DNA of 64,000 bases from Nitratireductor sp. ZSWI3 (GTDB lineage: Bacteria > Pseudomonadota > Alphaproteobacteria > Rhizobiales > Rhizobiaceae), in assembly GCF_024655565.1 (NCBI RefSeq), contig NZ_JANKOF010000003.1, forward strand, positions 54,495 to 118,494, read 5' to 3'. A program made the translations under genes and the position numbers. Each line of letters begins with the position of its first letter. Positions within the stretch are counted from its first letter, which is position 1. The notes under the pieces are model-generated. The model searched no databases. It had not been told where the DNA came from and saw only the letters and a list, made by a program, of their open reading frames with translations. This document shows positions 40,404-48,418 of this stretch, in pieces.

Positions 40404-40426
40404 AGTCAAAAACTCTGGGAGGAGCA

Positions 40427-41680
40427 ATGGCACCGCACTTCGATGCGCTTGAAATTCGCGATCCGGCGGAGCGCGAAACGGACCTGTTCGCGCGCTTGCC
40501 GCATTTCCTGAGCGAAGCCGTGAGGAAAGCGGAGGGGCTCGCCGAATGGCTGGCGGGCATCGACCTCTCGGCGGTCACCGACAGGAAGTCGCTGGCGGCG
40601 CTGCCGGTGCTGCGAAAGCCCGAATTGCTGGAGCGCCAGTTGGCTCGGCCGCCATTCGGCGGCTTTGTGAATCCGGATGCCCTGGAGGGGGCGCGCGTGT
40701 TCATGTCGCCCGGTCCCATCTGGGAGGTTCAGGGGGGCGGCGCTGATCCCTGGCAGGCGGCGCGCGCCTTCTTTGCGGCCGGCGTGCGGCCGGGCGCGCG
40801 GGTGCACAATGCCTTCGCCTATCACATGACGCCGGGCGGTTTCGTTCTCGACACGGGTGCGCGGGCGCTCGGCTGCACCGTGTTTCCGGCAGGCACCGGA
40901 AACACCGACATGCAGGTGGACGCGGCAGCGGCGTTCAGACCGGACGTTTATGCGGGCACACCCGATTTCCTCAAGGTCATGCTCGACCGTGCCGATCGGG
41001 ACGGCAAGGACCTGTCCTCCTTCCGTATCGGGCTCGTGTCCGGCGGGGCTCTCTTCCCGTCGCTGCGCGAGGAATACAGGATGCGCGGCATCCGCGTGCT
41101 GCAGTGCTATGCGACGGCAGAGTTTGGCGTCATCGCGTATGAGGCGGCCGAAGCCGACGGGACCCCGTTGCCCGGCATGGTGGTCAACGAAAACCTGATC
41201 GTGGAGATCGTCCGTCCGGGAACGGACGATCCGGTGCCGGAAGGCGAGGTGGGAGAGCTGGTGGTCACGAGCCTCAACCCGGCCTATCCGCTGGTGCGGT
41301 TGGGAACGGGGGATCTTTCGGCCGTGCTGCCCGGCCGCAGCCCCTGCGGGCGCACCAACATGCGCATCGCAGGATGGATGGGCCGCGCCGATCAGCGCAC
41401 CAAGGTGAAGGGCATGTTCATCGATCCCAAGCAGATTGCCGAGCTGCTCAGGCAGCATGCGGAGATCGAACGCGCCCGGCTTGTCGTGACGCGCGAGGGC
41501 GCGAGCGATGCAATGGTGCTTCACGTGGAGACGTTCGAGGGGGCGATGCCCGACACCGGAGCGATCGAAGCCAGCCTGCGCGAGATCACCAAAGTCGGCG
41601 GACATGTGCGCCTTGCGGAAGGCGGATCCCTGCCCAGGGACGGCAAGGTCATCGCCGATGAACGGGACTACTCCGACTAA
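40427..41680 (+). CDS. Phenylacetate-CoA ligase family protein
   Basis: 417 residues of the adenylate-forming PaaK-like family: PGPIWEVQGGG, PDVYAGTPDFLKVMLD, CYATAEFGVIAYE, and the C-terminal GRADQRTKVKGMFIDPKQIA. It would activate an aromatic or short-chain acid to its CoA ester. GGGAGGAGCA before the ATG at 40427 is a strong ribosome site and fixes the start inside a much longer open frame. No paa genes are near, so the substrate is unclear. A TRAP transporter begins 184 bases downstream and might import the acid. Confidence 0.88.
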   Translation: MAPHFDALEIRDPAERETDLFARLPHFLSEAVRKAEGLAEWLAGIDLSAVTDRKSLAALPVLRKPELLERQLARPPFGGFVNPDALEGARVFMSPGPIWEVQGGGADPWQAARAFFAAGVRPGARVHNAFAYHMTPGGFVLDTGARALGCTVFPAGTGNTDMQVDAAAAFRPDVYAGTPDFLKVMLDRADRDGKDLSSFRIGLVSGGALFPSLREEYRMRGIRVLQCYATAEFGVIAYEAAEADGTPLPGMVVNENLIVEIVRPGTDDPVPEGEVGELVVTSLNPAYPLVRLGTGDLSAVLPGRSPCGRTNMRIAGWMGRADQRTKVKGMFIDPKQIAELLRQHAEIERARLVVTREGASDAMVLHVETFEGAMPDTGAIEASLREITKVGGHVRLAEGGSLPRDGKVIADERDYSD

Positions 41681-41685
41681 AGCAT

Positions 41686-41709
41686 AAGGCAGCAGCGCCG
41701 GTGCTGCTT
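41686..41709 (+). terminator. Possible terminator after the CoA ligase gene
   Basis: AAGGCAGCA and TGCTGCTT form an 8-bp stem with a bulge around GCGCCGG, followed by GATTTC. It has only a weak T-run. Confidence 0.4.
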
Positions 41710-41864
41710 GATTTCGCTTCATCAGTGTCACAGGATGCTGCAAAAGCTGTGGAGGGACGCGGGGCTGATGCTCCGCCGTTCGTCAAAATGAAAGCAGCTG
41801 GTGGCCGAAAGCCGCCGAACGGTCTATCGGGGGATAGACTTCAAGATCAAGCGGAGGAATGCTC

Positions 41865-42860
41865 ATGAAACTTCTGATTGGCGCCTTATCGGCACTCGCT
41901 CTCACGGCTTTGGCGACGCAAGCCCAAGCCCAGTGCGACAGCGGCGAAATGGTCATCAAATTCAGCCATGTCGTCGCTGACAAGGGACACCCGAAGGGTG
42001 ACGCGGCACAACTTCTCGCACAGCGCGTCAACGAGGAGATGAACGGCACGGCCTGCATGGAGGTCTATCCGAACTCCACGCTCTACGACGACGACAAGGT
42101 GATGGAAGCCCTGCTTCTGGGCGACGTTCAACTGGCGGCTCCCTCGCTGGCCAAGTTCGAGGCCTACACGCTCAAATATCGCCTTTTCGACCTTCCGTTC
42201 CTGTTTCCCTCGCTCGACGCCGTCAACAAGTTCACGACATCTGACGACGGCAAGGAACTTCTCACGGCCACCGAAAGCGAAGGCTATACGGGCCTTGGCT
42301 TCTGGTCTTCCGGCCTGAAGCAGTTTTCCGCCAACAAGCCGCTCCTCGAGCCACAGGACGCATCGGGCCTGAAGTTCCGCGTCCAGACCTCCGACGTCGC
42401 CGTGGCGATGATCGAGGCGATGGGCGCCTCGGCGCAGAAGCTGGCCTTCAAGGAAGTCTACGGCGCCCTGCAGACCGGCGTGGTCGATGGCCAGGAAAAC
42501 AGCTGGTGCAACATCTACACACAGAAGTTCTTCGAGGTGCAGGATGGCATCACGGAGACCAACCACCAACTGCTCGCCTATCTCCTCGTCACCTCGACCG
42601 AGTGGCTGGAGGGTCTCGATCCCGCCGTACGCGACCAGTTCCTGAAGATCGCCGAGGAGGTCACGATGGCCGCCAATAATGAGGTGGCGAACCAGGAAGC
42701 GGCCTGCCGGCAGAACATCATCGATGCCGGCGGCACGATTCGCGAGCTGACGCCCGAACAGCGGGCGACGTGGGTCGAAGCCATGAAGCCGGTGTGGACC
42801 AAGTTCGAGGGTGATATCGGCAAGGAACTCATCGATTCGGCTGCGGCGAGCGGCTCCTAA
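41865..42860 (+). CDS. dctP: TRAP transporter solute-binding protein, DctP family
   Basis: 331 residues: signal peptide (1-23, ending AQA) and a DctP fold with ADKGHPKGDAAQLLAQRVNE, DASGLKFRVQTSDV (the Arg that binds the substrate carboxylate) and GVVDGQENSW. It captures an organic acid in the periplasm for DctQM. The ATG at 41865 follows GGAGGAATGCTC; another ATG six bases earlier touches the ribosome site. Repeat copy C begins three bases past the stop and forms a hairpin between dctP and dctQ. Confidence 0.93.
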   Translation: MKLLIGALSALALTALATQAQAQCDSGEMVIKFSHVVADKGHPKGDAAQLLAQRVNEEMNGTACMEVYPNSTLYDDDKVMEALLLGDVQLAAPSLAKFEAYTLKYRLFDLPFLFPSLDAVNKFTTSDDGKELLTATESEGYTGLGFWSSGLKQFSANKPLLEPQDASGLKFRVQTSDVAVAMIEAMGASAQKLAFKEVYGALQTGVVDGQENSWCNIYTQKFFEVQDGITETNHQLLAYLLVTSTEWLEGLDPAVRDQFLKIAEEVTMAANNEVANQEAACRQNIIDAGGTIRELTPEQRATWVEAMKPVWTKFEGDIGKELIDSAAASGS

Positions 42861-42862
42861 TG

Positions 42863-42933
42863 GTGCGATCCTGACAGGTGGTGCTCATCTGTCAGGAACA
42901 ATCGTCCCACCGGATCAAGTGCCTGTGGTCTGA
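42863..42933. repeat. Dispersed repeat, copy C (only first half)
   Basis: Starts GTGCGATCC, then the hairpin CCTGACAGGTG / CATCTGTCAGG with loop GTGCT (10 of 11 pair), the central CCACCGGATCAAG and the block GTGGTCTGA. The second hairpin is missing. It lies in the dctP-dctQ gap. Confidence 0.78.
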
Positions 42934-43032
42934 TAATGCCACTGCGTGGCGGCAGCCGCCGCCACGCCCGGCACGAGCACCCGCCGCGTGGGCGGGAATC
43001 GCGCCGGAATAGACCTCCCCAAGGAGACGTTC

Positions 43033-43728
43033 ATGGTCCTGCTTTGGCCTGTGCTGGGGCTTGTCGCCCTCGTAATCCTCCTGTTCGCACTCGAACGACG
43101 CTTTCCGGAAGCCGTCGGACGGTTCGAGGAAAATGTCCTGGCCGTGCTTCTGGCGGCGATCACCTTCATCTCGTTCACCCAGGTCATCGCGCGCTACGGT
43201 TTCAACAGCGGATGGGGCGGTGCGCTGGAGCTGACGCGGATCCTGTTCGCCTGGCTGATCCTGTTCGGCATGGGCTACGGGGTCAAGCAGGGCATCCACC
43301 TGGGCGTCGATGCCCTCGTGCGGCTGATGCCGTCGGCCCTTTTCCGCGCGGCCGCCGTCTTCGGGGCGATCTGCGTCTTCCTTTACGCCTTCATCCTTCT
43401 CTATGCGGCCTGGCTGAGCTTTTTCGGCGCGCCGGTCTCGACCAACTGGCGCCAGACGGGCGCCATCGGCTACTGGACCTTCATGTTCGACCGAGGCACG
43501 GGGCTCGACGATTTACGCTATCCATCATGGATGCAGCAAACCTTCGGACTGCAGGACCGCGTGCAGCGCTGGGTGGCCTATCTGATGCTGCCGGTCGGCC
43601 TCGCGCTGCTCGCGTTCCGGGCTCTTCAGGGCGTCGTGGCGATCGCCACGGGCCGCCGCGAGATGATCATCGCCAGCCATGAGGCCGAGGATCTCGTCGC
43701 CGAAAACAAAGACATTCTGAAGGGATAG
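43033..43728 (+). CDS. dctQ: TRAP transporter small membrane subunit, DctQ family
   Basis: 231 residues with four membrane helices (about 5-20, 35-55, 65-85, 100-125 and 175-195 as hydrophobic stretches) and the family segment VIARYGFNSGWGGALELTRILFAWLILFGMGYGVKQGIHLGVD. It forms the small integral subunit of the TRAP complex with DctM. The ATG at 43033 follows AAGGAGACGTTC. An insertion between helices (about 130-170, WRQTGAIGYWTFMFD) makes it longer than most DctQ. dctM starts seven bases on. Confidence 0.9.
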   Translation: MVLLWPVLGLVALVILLFALERRFPEAVGRFEENVLAVLLAAITFISFTQVIARYGFNSGWGGALELTRILFAWLILFGMGYGVKQGIHLGVDALVRLMPSALFRAAAVFGAICVFLYAFILLYAAWLSFFGAPVSTNWRQTGAIGYWTFMFDRGTGLDDLRYPSWMQQTFGLQDRVQRWVAYLMLPVGLALLAFRALQGVVAIATGRREMIIASHEAEDLVAENKDILKG

Positions 43729-43734
43729 CGGACG

Positions 43735-45354
43735 ATGGAATCGGTGATCCTGTTTATTCTCGTCCTGCTGCTCCTGTTCCTCGGCGTCCCGGTGGCGGTC
43801 TCGCTCGGCCTTTCCTCCCTGCTGATCATCGCCTTCTTCTCGAACGATTCGGTTTCGTCGGTGGCCCTGCAACTGTTCACCGCGGCACAAAACTACACGC
43901 TGCTCGCCATCCCCTTCTTCGTGCTCGCCTCGGCATTCATGTCGACGGGCGGCGTCGCCCGGCGCATCATCCGCTTCGCTATCGCTTCGGTCGGTCACTT
44001 CAAGGGTGGCCTGGCCATGGCCTCGGTGCTTGCCTGCATGATGTTCGCGGCACTTTCAGGCTCCTCTCCGGCAACCGTCGTCGCGATCGGCACCATCGCC
44101 ATCGCCGGCATGCGCCAGGTGGGATACAGCAAGGAATTCGCCGCCGGCATCATCGCCAATGCGGGAACGCTCGGCATTCTCATCCCGCCATCCATCGTCA
44201 TGGTGGTCTATTCGGCGGCAACCGACGTTTCGGTCGGCCGGATGTTCCTGGCCGGCGTGGTGCCGGGGATAGTCGCCGGGCTTATGCTGATGATCGCCAT
44301 CTATGCGATGGCAAGAATCCGGAACCTGCCCTCCGAGGAGTGGAAGGGCTTTGGCGAGATCCTGGAGGGCGGCAAGCAGGCCGGCTGGGGCCTCTTCCTG
44401 ATCATTATCATCCTCGGCGGCATCTATGGAGGCGTCTTCACGCCGACCGAGGCGGCGGCCGTGGCTGCCGTCTATGCCTTCGCCGTGGCGCTGTTCGTCT
44501 ACCGCGACATGGGGCCGATGAAGGGCGTGCGATGGGTGAATGAGGGCGACACGAAGCGCGCCCGGGTGGGTTTTTCCGCCAGCGTCTATGCGATCGCCTT
44601 CTTTTTCGTCTGGATGATCATGACCTTCTTCCTCACGGCCGATTGGGAAGGCGTCACGCTTCGGGGGAGGAGCCTCAGCGGGCTTGCCCTGTCGCTCGCC
44701 GTGATGATCGCCTATGGGATTTGGCGCGGCGGCGAGAAGGGGCTCGCCGGCCTTCCGGGGCTGCTCGTTGCAGGCTTGCCGATCTGGCGGCGTAACCTGG
44801 CGTTGATGGGGCGCAATTTCCTGCCCGCCTTCTTCAACGAGGACACGCGCAAGACGACGGTCGACGCCGCACGCACGACCGTGATGCTGATGTTCATCAT
44901 CGTCAATGCGCTGCTGTTCGCCCATGTGCTGACGGCGGAGCGGATTCCGCAGGCGATCACCAGCGTGATGGTCGATGCAGGATTTACCTGGTTTACCTTC
45001 CTGATTGCGGTGAACCTCCTCCTGCTGCTCGGCGGGCAGTTCATGGAGCCCTCCGGGCTGCTGCTGATCGTGGCGCCGGTGGTGTTCCCGATCGCCATGG
45101 AACTCGGGGTCGACCCGATCCATCTCGGCATCATCATGGTGGTGAACATGGAGATCGGCATGATTACCCCGCCGATCGGCCTCAATCTCTTTGTTACCAG
45201 CGGTATCACGGGGATGAGCCTGATCAAGGTGGTCCGCGCCGCGGCGCCTTTCGTGCTGGTGCTTTTCCTGTTCCTGATCATCGTCACCTACGTGCCGATC
45301 CTGTCGACCTGGCTTCCCTACAGCCTGATGGGGCCGGAAATCGTGACAAGATAA
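43735..45354 (+). CDS. dctM: TRAP transporter large permease, DctM family
   Basis: 539 residues with about twelve to fourteen membrane helices. FLGVPVAVSLGLSSLLII, FALSGSSPATVVAIGTI, IITPPIGLNLFVTSGITG and GGIYGGVFTPTEAAAVA mark DctM. It couples sodium to organic-acid import. It belongs to the long DctM form, with an extra hydrophilic loop and two helices in the middle (about 255-370). The substrate is not predictable from sequence alone. Downstream are a CtrA-like palindrome and a GC-rich hairpin. Confidence 0.93.
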   Translation: MESVILFILVLLLLFLGVPVAVSLGLSSLLIIAFFSNDSVSSVALQLFTAAQNYTLLAIPFFVLASAFMSTGGVARRIIRFAIASVGHFKGGLAMASVLACMMFAALSGSSPATVVAIGTIAIAGMRQVGYSKEFAAGIIANAGTLGILIPPSIVMVVYSAATDVSVGRMFLAGVVPGIVAGLMLMIAIYAMARIRNLPSEEWKGFGEILEGGKQAGWGLFLIIIILGGIYGGVFTPTEAAAVAAVYAFAVALFVYRDMGPMKGVRWVNEGDTKRARVGFSASVYAIAFFFVWMIMTFFLTADWEGVTLRGRSLSGLALSLAVMIAYGIWRGGEKGLAGLPGLLVAGLPIWRRNLALMGRNFLPAFFNEDTRKTTVDAARTTVMLMFIIVNALLFAHVLTAERIPQAITSVMVDAGFTWFTFLIAVNLLLLLGGQFMEPSGLLLIVAPVVFPIAMELGVDPIHLGIIMVVNMEIGMITPPIGLNLFVTSGITGMSLIKVVRAAAPFVLVLFLFLIIVTYVPILSTWLPYSLMGPEIVTR

Positions 45355-45370
45355 CGCGTATTTGATCGGG

Positions 45371-45393
45371 TTCGTTAAGTAAACGTTAACGAA
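45371..45393. promoter_or_regulatory. CtrA-type box inside a perfect inverted repeat
   Basis: TTCGTTAA and TTAACGAA flank GTAAACG as a perfect 8-bp inverted repeat. The core TTAA-N7-TTAAC (45375-45390) matches the full CtrA consensus of alphaproteobacterial cell-cycle regulation. It lies 17 bases past dctM and about 210 bases before the GNAT gene, so its target is uncertain. Confidence 0.55.
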
Positions 45394-45451
45394 TTCGGGA
45401 ATAGGCTTCATGCGTCGGATCGGCTTTCCTCCTCCCAAGCACGGTTCGAAA

Positions 45452-45478
45452 CGGGGCGATCGCTCAAGGGTCGCCCCG
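45452..45478 (+). terminator. GC-rich hairpin after dctM
   Basis: CGGGGCGA and TCGCCCCG form a perfect 8-bp stem with loop TCGCTCAAGGG. No T-run follows, so it may be an attenuator or weak terminator for the dct operon. Confidence 0.45.
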
Positions 45479-45601
45479 CACTGTGTCAGGCACCGAGCAA
45501 GGCTCGACGATTGAGCTGGCGCAGGTGTGCGGGCTTTGCTGGGCCTTTGTGGGCTGCGCGTTTCGTGCATTCTCGGCCCACCACCAAAGGGGGGCTTGCA
45601 C

Positions 45602-46318
45602 ATGGATACCGACCTTGCCAACTGGAGCGCGCGGCCGCGTCCCGCCCGGCACAGGCTGGAAGGGCGCACGGTGAGGCTGGAACCGCTCAGTGCGGCCGCC
45701 CACGGCGACGGGCTTTTCGCCGCCTCCAGCGTGGCCGATGCCGACGAGCGTTTTCGCTGGCTTGCCGAATATCCGCCTCATGACCGTGCCGATTTGCAGG
45801 CGTGGCTGGAAAAGGCGGAAACCAGCACGGACCCGCTCTTCTACACGGTCATAGACCAGCAGAGCAGCATGATCGGCGGCCGCCAGGCGCTGATGCGGAT
45901 CGATCCGGCCAATGGCTCCATCGAAGCCGGCAACATCTATTGGGGGCCGGGGTTCTCGCGGACGGTCCGGGCGACCGAGGCGCTTTATCTCTTCGCGCGC
46001 CATGTCTTCGACGATCTCGGTTATCGCCGGTTCGAATGGAAATGCAACAATCGCAACGGGCCTTCCAGGCGGGCGGCCCTGCGGTTCGGCTTCACGTTCG
46101 AAGGGGTGTTCCGTCAGCACATGGTGGTCAAAGGCGAGAACCGGGACACTGCCTGGTTCTCCATGCTCGACGGCGAATGGCCGGCGTTGAAAAGTGCGTT
46201 TGACGCATGGCTTGATCCGGCCAATTTCGATAACGATGGCAATCAGAAAAGGCGGCTCGAGGAGTTCACAGGCGCCGCGCGTCCGTTCGGACGGGCAAAG
46301 GACGCCGCAAACTCGTGA
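45602..46318 (+). CDS. GNAT N-acetyltransferase, RimJ/RimL-like
   Basis: 238 residues. RHRLEGRTVRLEPLSAAAHGDGL at the start and YLFARHVFDDLGYRRFEWKCNNRNGPSRRAALRFGFTFEGVFRQHM match the RimJ/RimL (Acetyltransf_3) group, which uses acetyl-CoA to modify amino groups of proteins or small molecules. GGGGGG upstream supports the ATG at 45602. The longer open frame upstream is not protein-like. Substrate unknown. Confidence 0.88.
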   Translation: MDTDLANWSARPRPARHRLEGRTVRLEPLSAAAHGDGLFAASSVADADERFRWLAEYPPHDRADLQAWLEKAETSTDPLFYTVIDQQSSMIGGRQALMRIDPANGSIEAGNIYWGPGFSRTVRATEALYLFARHVFDDLGYRRFEWKCNNRNGPSRRAALRFGFTFEGVFRQHMVVKGENRDTAWFSMLDGEWPALKSAFDAWLDPANFDNDGNQKRRLEEFTGAARPFGRAKDAANS

Positions 46319-46322
46319 ATCC

Positions 46323-46338
46323 GCGCATCGTGCTTTCC
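46323..46338. repeat. Solo arm of the GCGCATCGTGCTTTCC repeat
   Basis: Exact copy of the 16-base arm at 27995-28010, without the complementary partner. It begins five bases past the GNAT stop. Confidence 0.7.
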
Positions 46339-46383
46339 GGCGGATGTGTCGGGAACGGCGGCCTCGCAAACGGGTAGGACCAG

Positions 46384-46584
46384 TTGACGGACAATCGCAA
46401 GTCGGCCATCGCAGCGGCCATCATCCTGATCGGCTTCGGCATCGCAGCCTTTATGATGCCGCGCATCATGCTGGCCCTTGGCGACTACTCGACGGTTGCG
46501 GCGGGCGTCGTTGCCGTGGGCTTCGTTGCGGCTTTTTTCCTTGTGTTCTGGCTGCGCGCCCGCGCGCAGAACAGGCGCGACTGA
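46384..46584 (+). CDS. Small hypothetical membrane protein
   Basis: 66 residues with two predicted membrane helices (about 8-27, AIAAAIILIGFGIAAFMMPR, and 37-57, VAAGVVAVGFVAAFFLVFWLR) and a basic C-terminus. The start is a TTG at 46384 with TAGGA upstream. I recognise no named family, although similar short two-helix proteins are common in the order. Its stop faces the NicO gene five bases away. Confidence 0.65.
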   Translation: MTDNRKSAIAAAIILIGFGIAAFMMPRIMLALGDYSTVAAGVVAVGFVAAFFLVFWLRARAQNRRD

Positions 46585-46589
46585 GCCGC

Positions 46590-47684
46590 TCAGGCCGAGA
46601 GGCTTGCCGCGAGCAGGGTGAGGCCGAGCAGCATGACGAGCAGCGCGCCGCCGATCTCGATGGCGTTCGATATCCTGGTGCCCAGGTGGTTGCCGCCGGA
46701 GAGCGCGACAGCCCAGTTCTTGGCTGTCACCGCCAGGGTGGCGAGGATCGAGACGGTGATCGCGGTTCCGATCGACATGGCCAGGACGGAGAAGATGCCG
46801 CCGAGCCAGAGGCTGTTGAGGAACGCAAAGGTGAGCACGATCAGTGCGCCCGAACAGGGCCGGATGCCGACGGCAGCCACGGCGGAGGCGGCGGTTTTCC
46901 AGTCGAGCCGCTCGGCCGTCAGCATGGAGGGATCCGGCGCGTGGGCGTGGCCGCAGGTGGGGCAGATTTCCGCAGGGCCGTGATCATGATCATGATGGTG
47001 GTGGTGATGATGACCGTGCCCGCAAGCATGATGGTCATGCCGATGCTCGCCGTCATGCTCGTGATGATCATGGGAAGCGTGTTTGCCGACATGTGCCGCC
47101 GACAGGCTGTGCATGGGGTGAACCTCGGGGGAAGGACGGCGAAGCATCGGACTGAGCTTGCGCCACAGGAGCCAGGCACCGAAAAGGGCGATCAGGCCGA
47201 AGCTGACGGTTTCGAGGAACCACGTTGCCTTGGTCATCGAAATGGACGTGCCGCGCAAGGCAAGGAAGACCAGGCCCATCAGAGCGATTGCGGTCAGCCC
47301 CTGAAGCAGCGCCGAGGCGAAGGAGAGGATGACGCCGCGCCGGAGCGCCACCTCATTGGCCAGCATGTAGGACGAGATCACCGCCTTGCCGTGCCCGGGG
47401 CCGGCGGCGTGGAACACGCCGTAGGCGAAGGACAGCCCGACCAGCATCCAGACATTGCTGCCATCGTCGCGCATGGCCTTCAGGGCGCCGGTCAGGGCGC
47501 GATAGAAGTGCTGCTGCTGGAGGTTGATCCATTGGAGAGCGCCGGCAAAGGGACCGGTCGGGGTGATCGCCGGCTCGGCGGCTCCAATTCCGAGCGAGCT
47601 TTGCGCCAGCGCGCTGCCTGCGACCATCGCCGTGAGGAAGACCACCGCGACGGCGAGGGGAAGGCGGCGATGGGATATCTGCAT
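46590..47684 (-). CDS. NicO/RcnA-type nickel-cobalt transporter with His-rich loop
   Basis: 364 residues: signal-like first helix, about six membrane helices, the family motif HAAGPGHGKAV in the first half and GIRPCSGALIVLTFA in the second. Between them (about 195-245) is a cytoplasmic or periplasmic loop with more than twenty His plus Cys pairs (CPTCGHAH), a probable metal sponge. It should move nickel or cobalt, likely outward by analogy with RcnA, though uptake cannot be excluded. The DUF1007 gene ends three bases before it, so the two are co-transcribed. Confidence 0.9.
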   Translation of the reverse strand: MQISHRRLPLAVAVVFLTAMVAGSALAQSSLGIGAAEPAITPTGPFAGALQWINLQQQHFYRALTGALKAMRDDGSNVWMLVGLSFAYGVFHAAGPGHGKAVISSYMLANEVALRRGVILSFASALLQGLTAIALMGLVFLALRGTSISMTKATWFLETVSFGLIALFGAWLLWRKLSPMLRRPSPEVHPMHSLSAAHVGKHASHDHHEHDGEHRHDHHACGHGHHHHHHHDHDHGPAEICPTCGHAHAPDPSMLTAERLDWKTAASAVAAVGIRPCSGALIVLTFAFLNSLWLGGIFSVLAMSIGTAITVSILATLAVTAKNWAVALSGGNHLGTRISNAIEIGGALLVMLLGLTLLAASLSA

Positions 47685-47687
47685 CGG

Positions 47688-48347
47688 TCAACTGTCCTTG
47701 CCGCAGTTGAGTTCCAGCCGGGTGGCGAAGATCTTGCTCATGTCGTTGCCCGTCGGATCGTTGAAGAAGGCATCGGTGAGCATATCCTGGTTCTGCGCGA
47801 TCGCCTCGTCCGCATCCGGCCGGACGACGCTGCGCTTGCAGCTGGCAGGCATCGCCTTGACGGCCAGATATTCATCCTCGGTGAAGTCGATCGCCGTATA
47901 GAAGGTCGGGTCGTAGACGCCGAAATCCACCGTGCCTTCGAGTGGCAAGGGCTTTTCCGGCTTCGATTCGAAGAGAATGATGAGCTGGTTGTCGACGAAG
48001 TCGGCGATCAGGCGCTCCGGGGCCTGCATGGCGACGTCTTTGCCGTTGTGCGTGACGATCTGAAAATAGCCGTAGTCCGCCAGCGACGCGTAGACGGTCT
48101 CCGACACGTCGTTGAGCTCGTCGGCGTCGAGTTTCATGTCCTTGTTCTTGTCGAATTCGACAAGAACGGTGCTGGAGAAGAGGTCGTCGAAACGCCAGAC
48201 ATGATGCAGCGTCGCCACGTTGCCGCTCTCGTCGACGGTGACGTCGAGCCGAGCCTCGGCGAAAACATGCGGATGCGACAATGCGGGGCCAGCAAAGGCT
48301 GCAAGAACCGCGGCGGCTCCCGGGATGATCAGTTTTCTGCTCGGCAT
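47688..48347 (-). CDS. DUF1007 periplasmic protein, partner of the NicO transporter
   Basis: 219 residues: signal peptide (ending ALSHPH, a His-rich cleavage region) and a DUF1007 domain with HPHVFAEARLDVTVDESGNVATLHHVWRFDDLFSS, DKNKDMKLDADEL (EF-hand-like) and FGVYDPTFYTAIDFTE. The family usually sits next to NicO/RcnA transporters and is thought to deliver or bind the metal in the periplasm. The ATG at 48347 has GGGGCGAAGG upstream; an ATG fourteen codons earlier (48389) lacks a ribosome site. Function inferred from context. Confidence 0.88.
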   Translation of the reverse strand: MPSRKLIIPGAAAVLAAFAGPALSHPHVFAEARLDVTVDESGNVATLHHVWRFDDLFSSTVLVEFDKNKDMKLDADELNDVSETVYASLADYGYFQIVTHNGKDVAMQAPERLIADFVDNQLIILFESKPEKPLPLEGTVDFGVYDPTFYTAIDFTEDEYLAVKAMPASCKRSVVRPDADEAIAQNQDMLTDAFFNDPTGNDMSKIFATRLELNCGKDS

Positions 48348-48418
48348 GCCTTCGCCCCAGGGTGGAATGATCTGTGCTGTCTTTATCATGAACCCGGCGG
48401 AATTTGGACGCGGGCACG

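Noticed and set aside
39251..40426. Upstream extension of the CoA ligase frame
   Set aside because: It crosses the Omp10-like and zinc peptidase genes in another frame; GGGAGGAGCA before 40427 marks the real start.
45440..45452. GGTTCGAAAC resembling a tRNA T-loop
   Set aside because: No matching acceptor, D or anticodon arms around it. I found no tRNA gene in the window.
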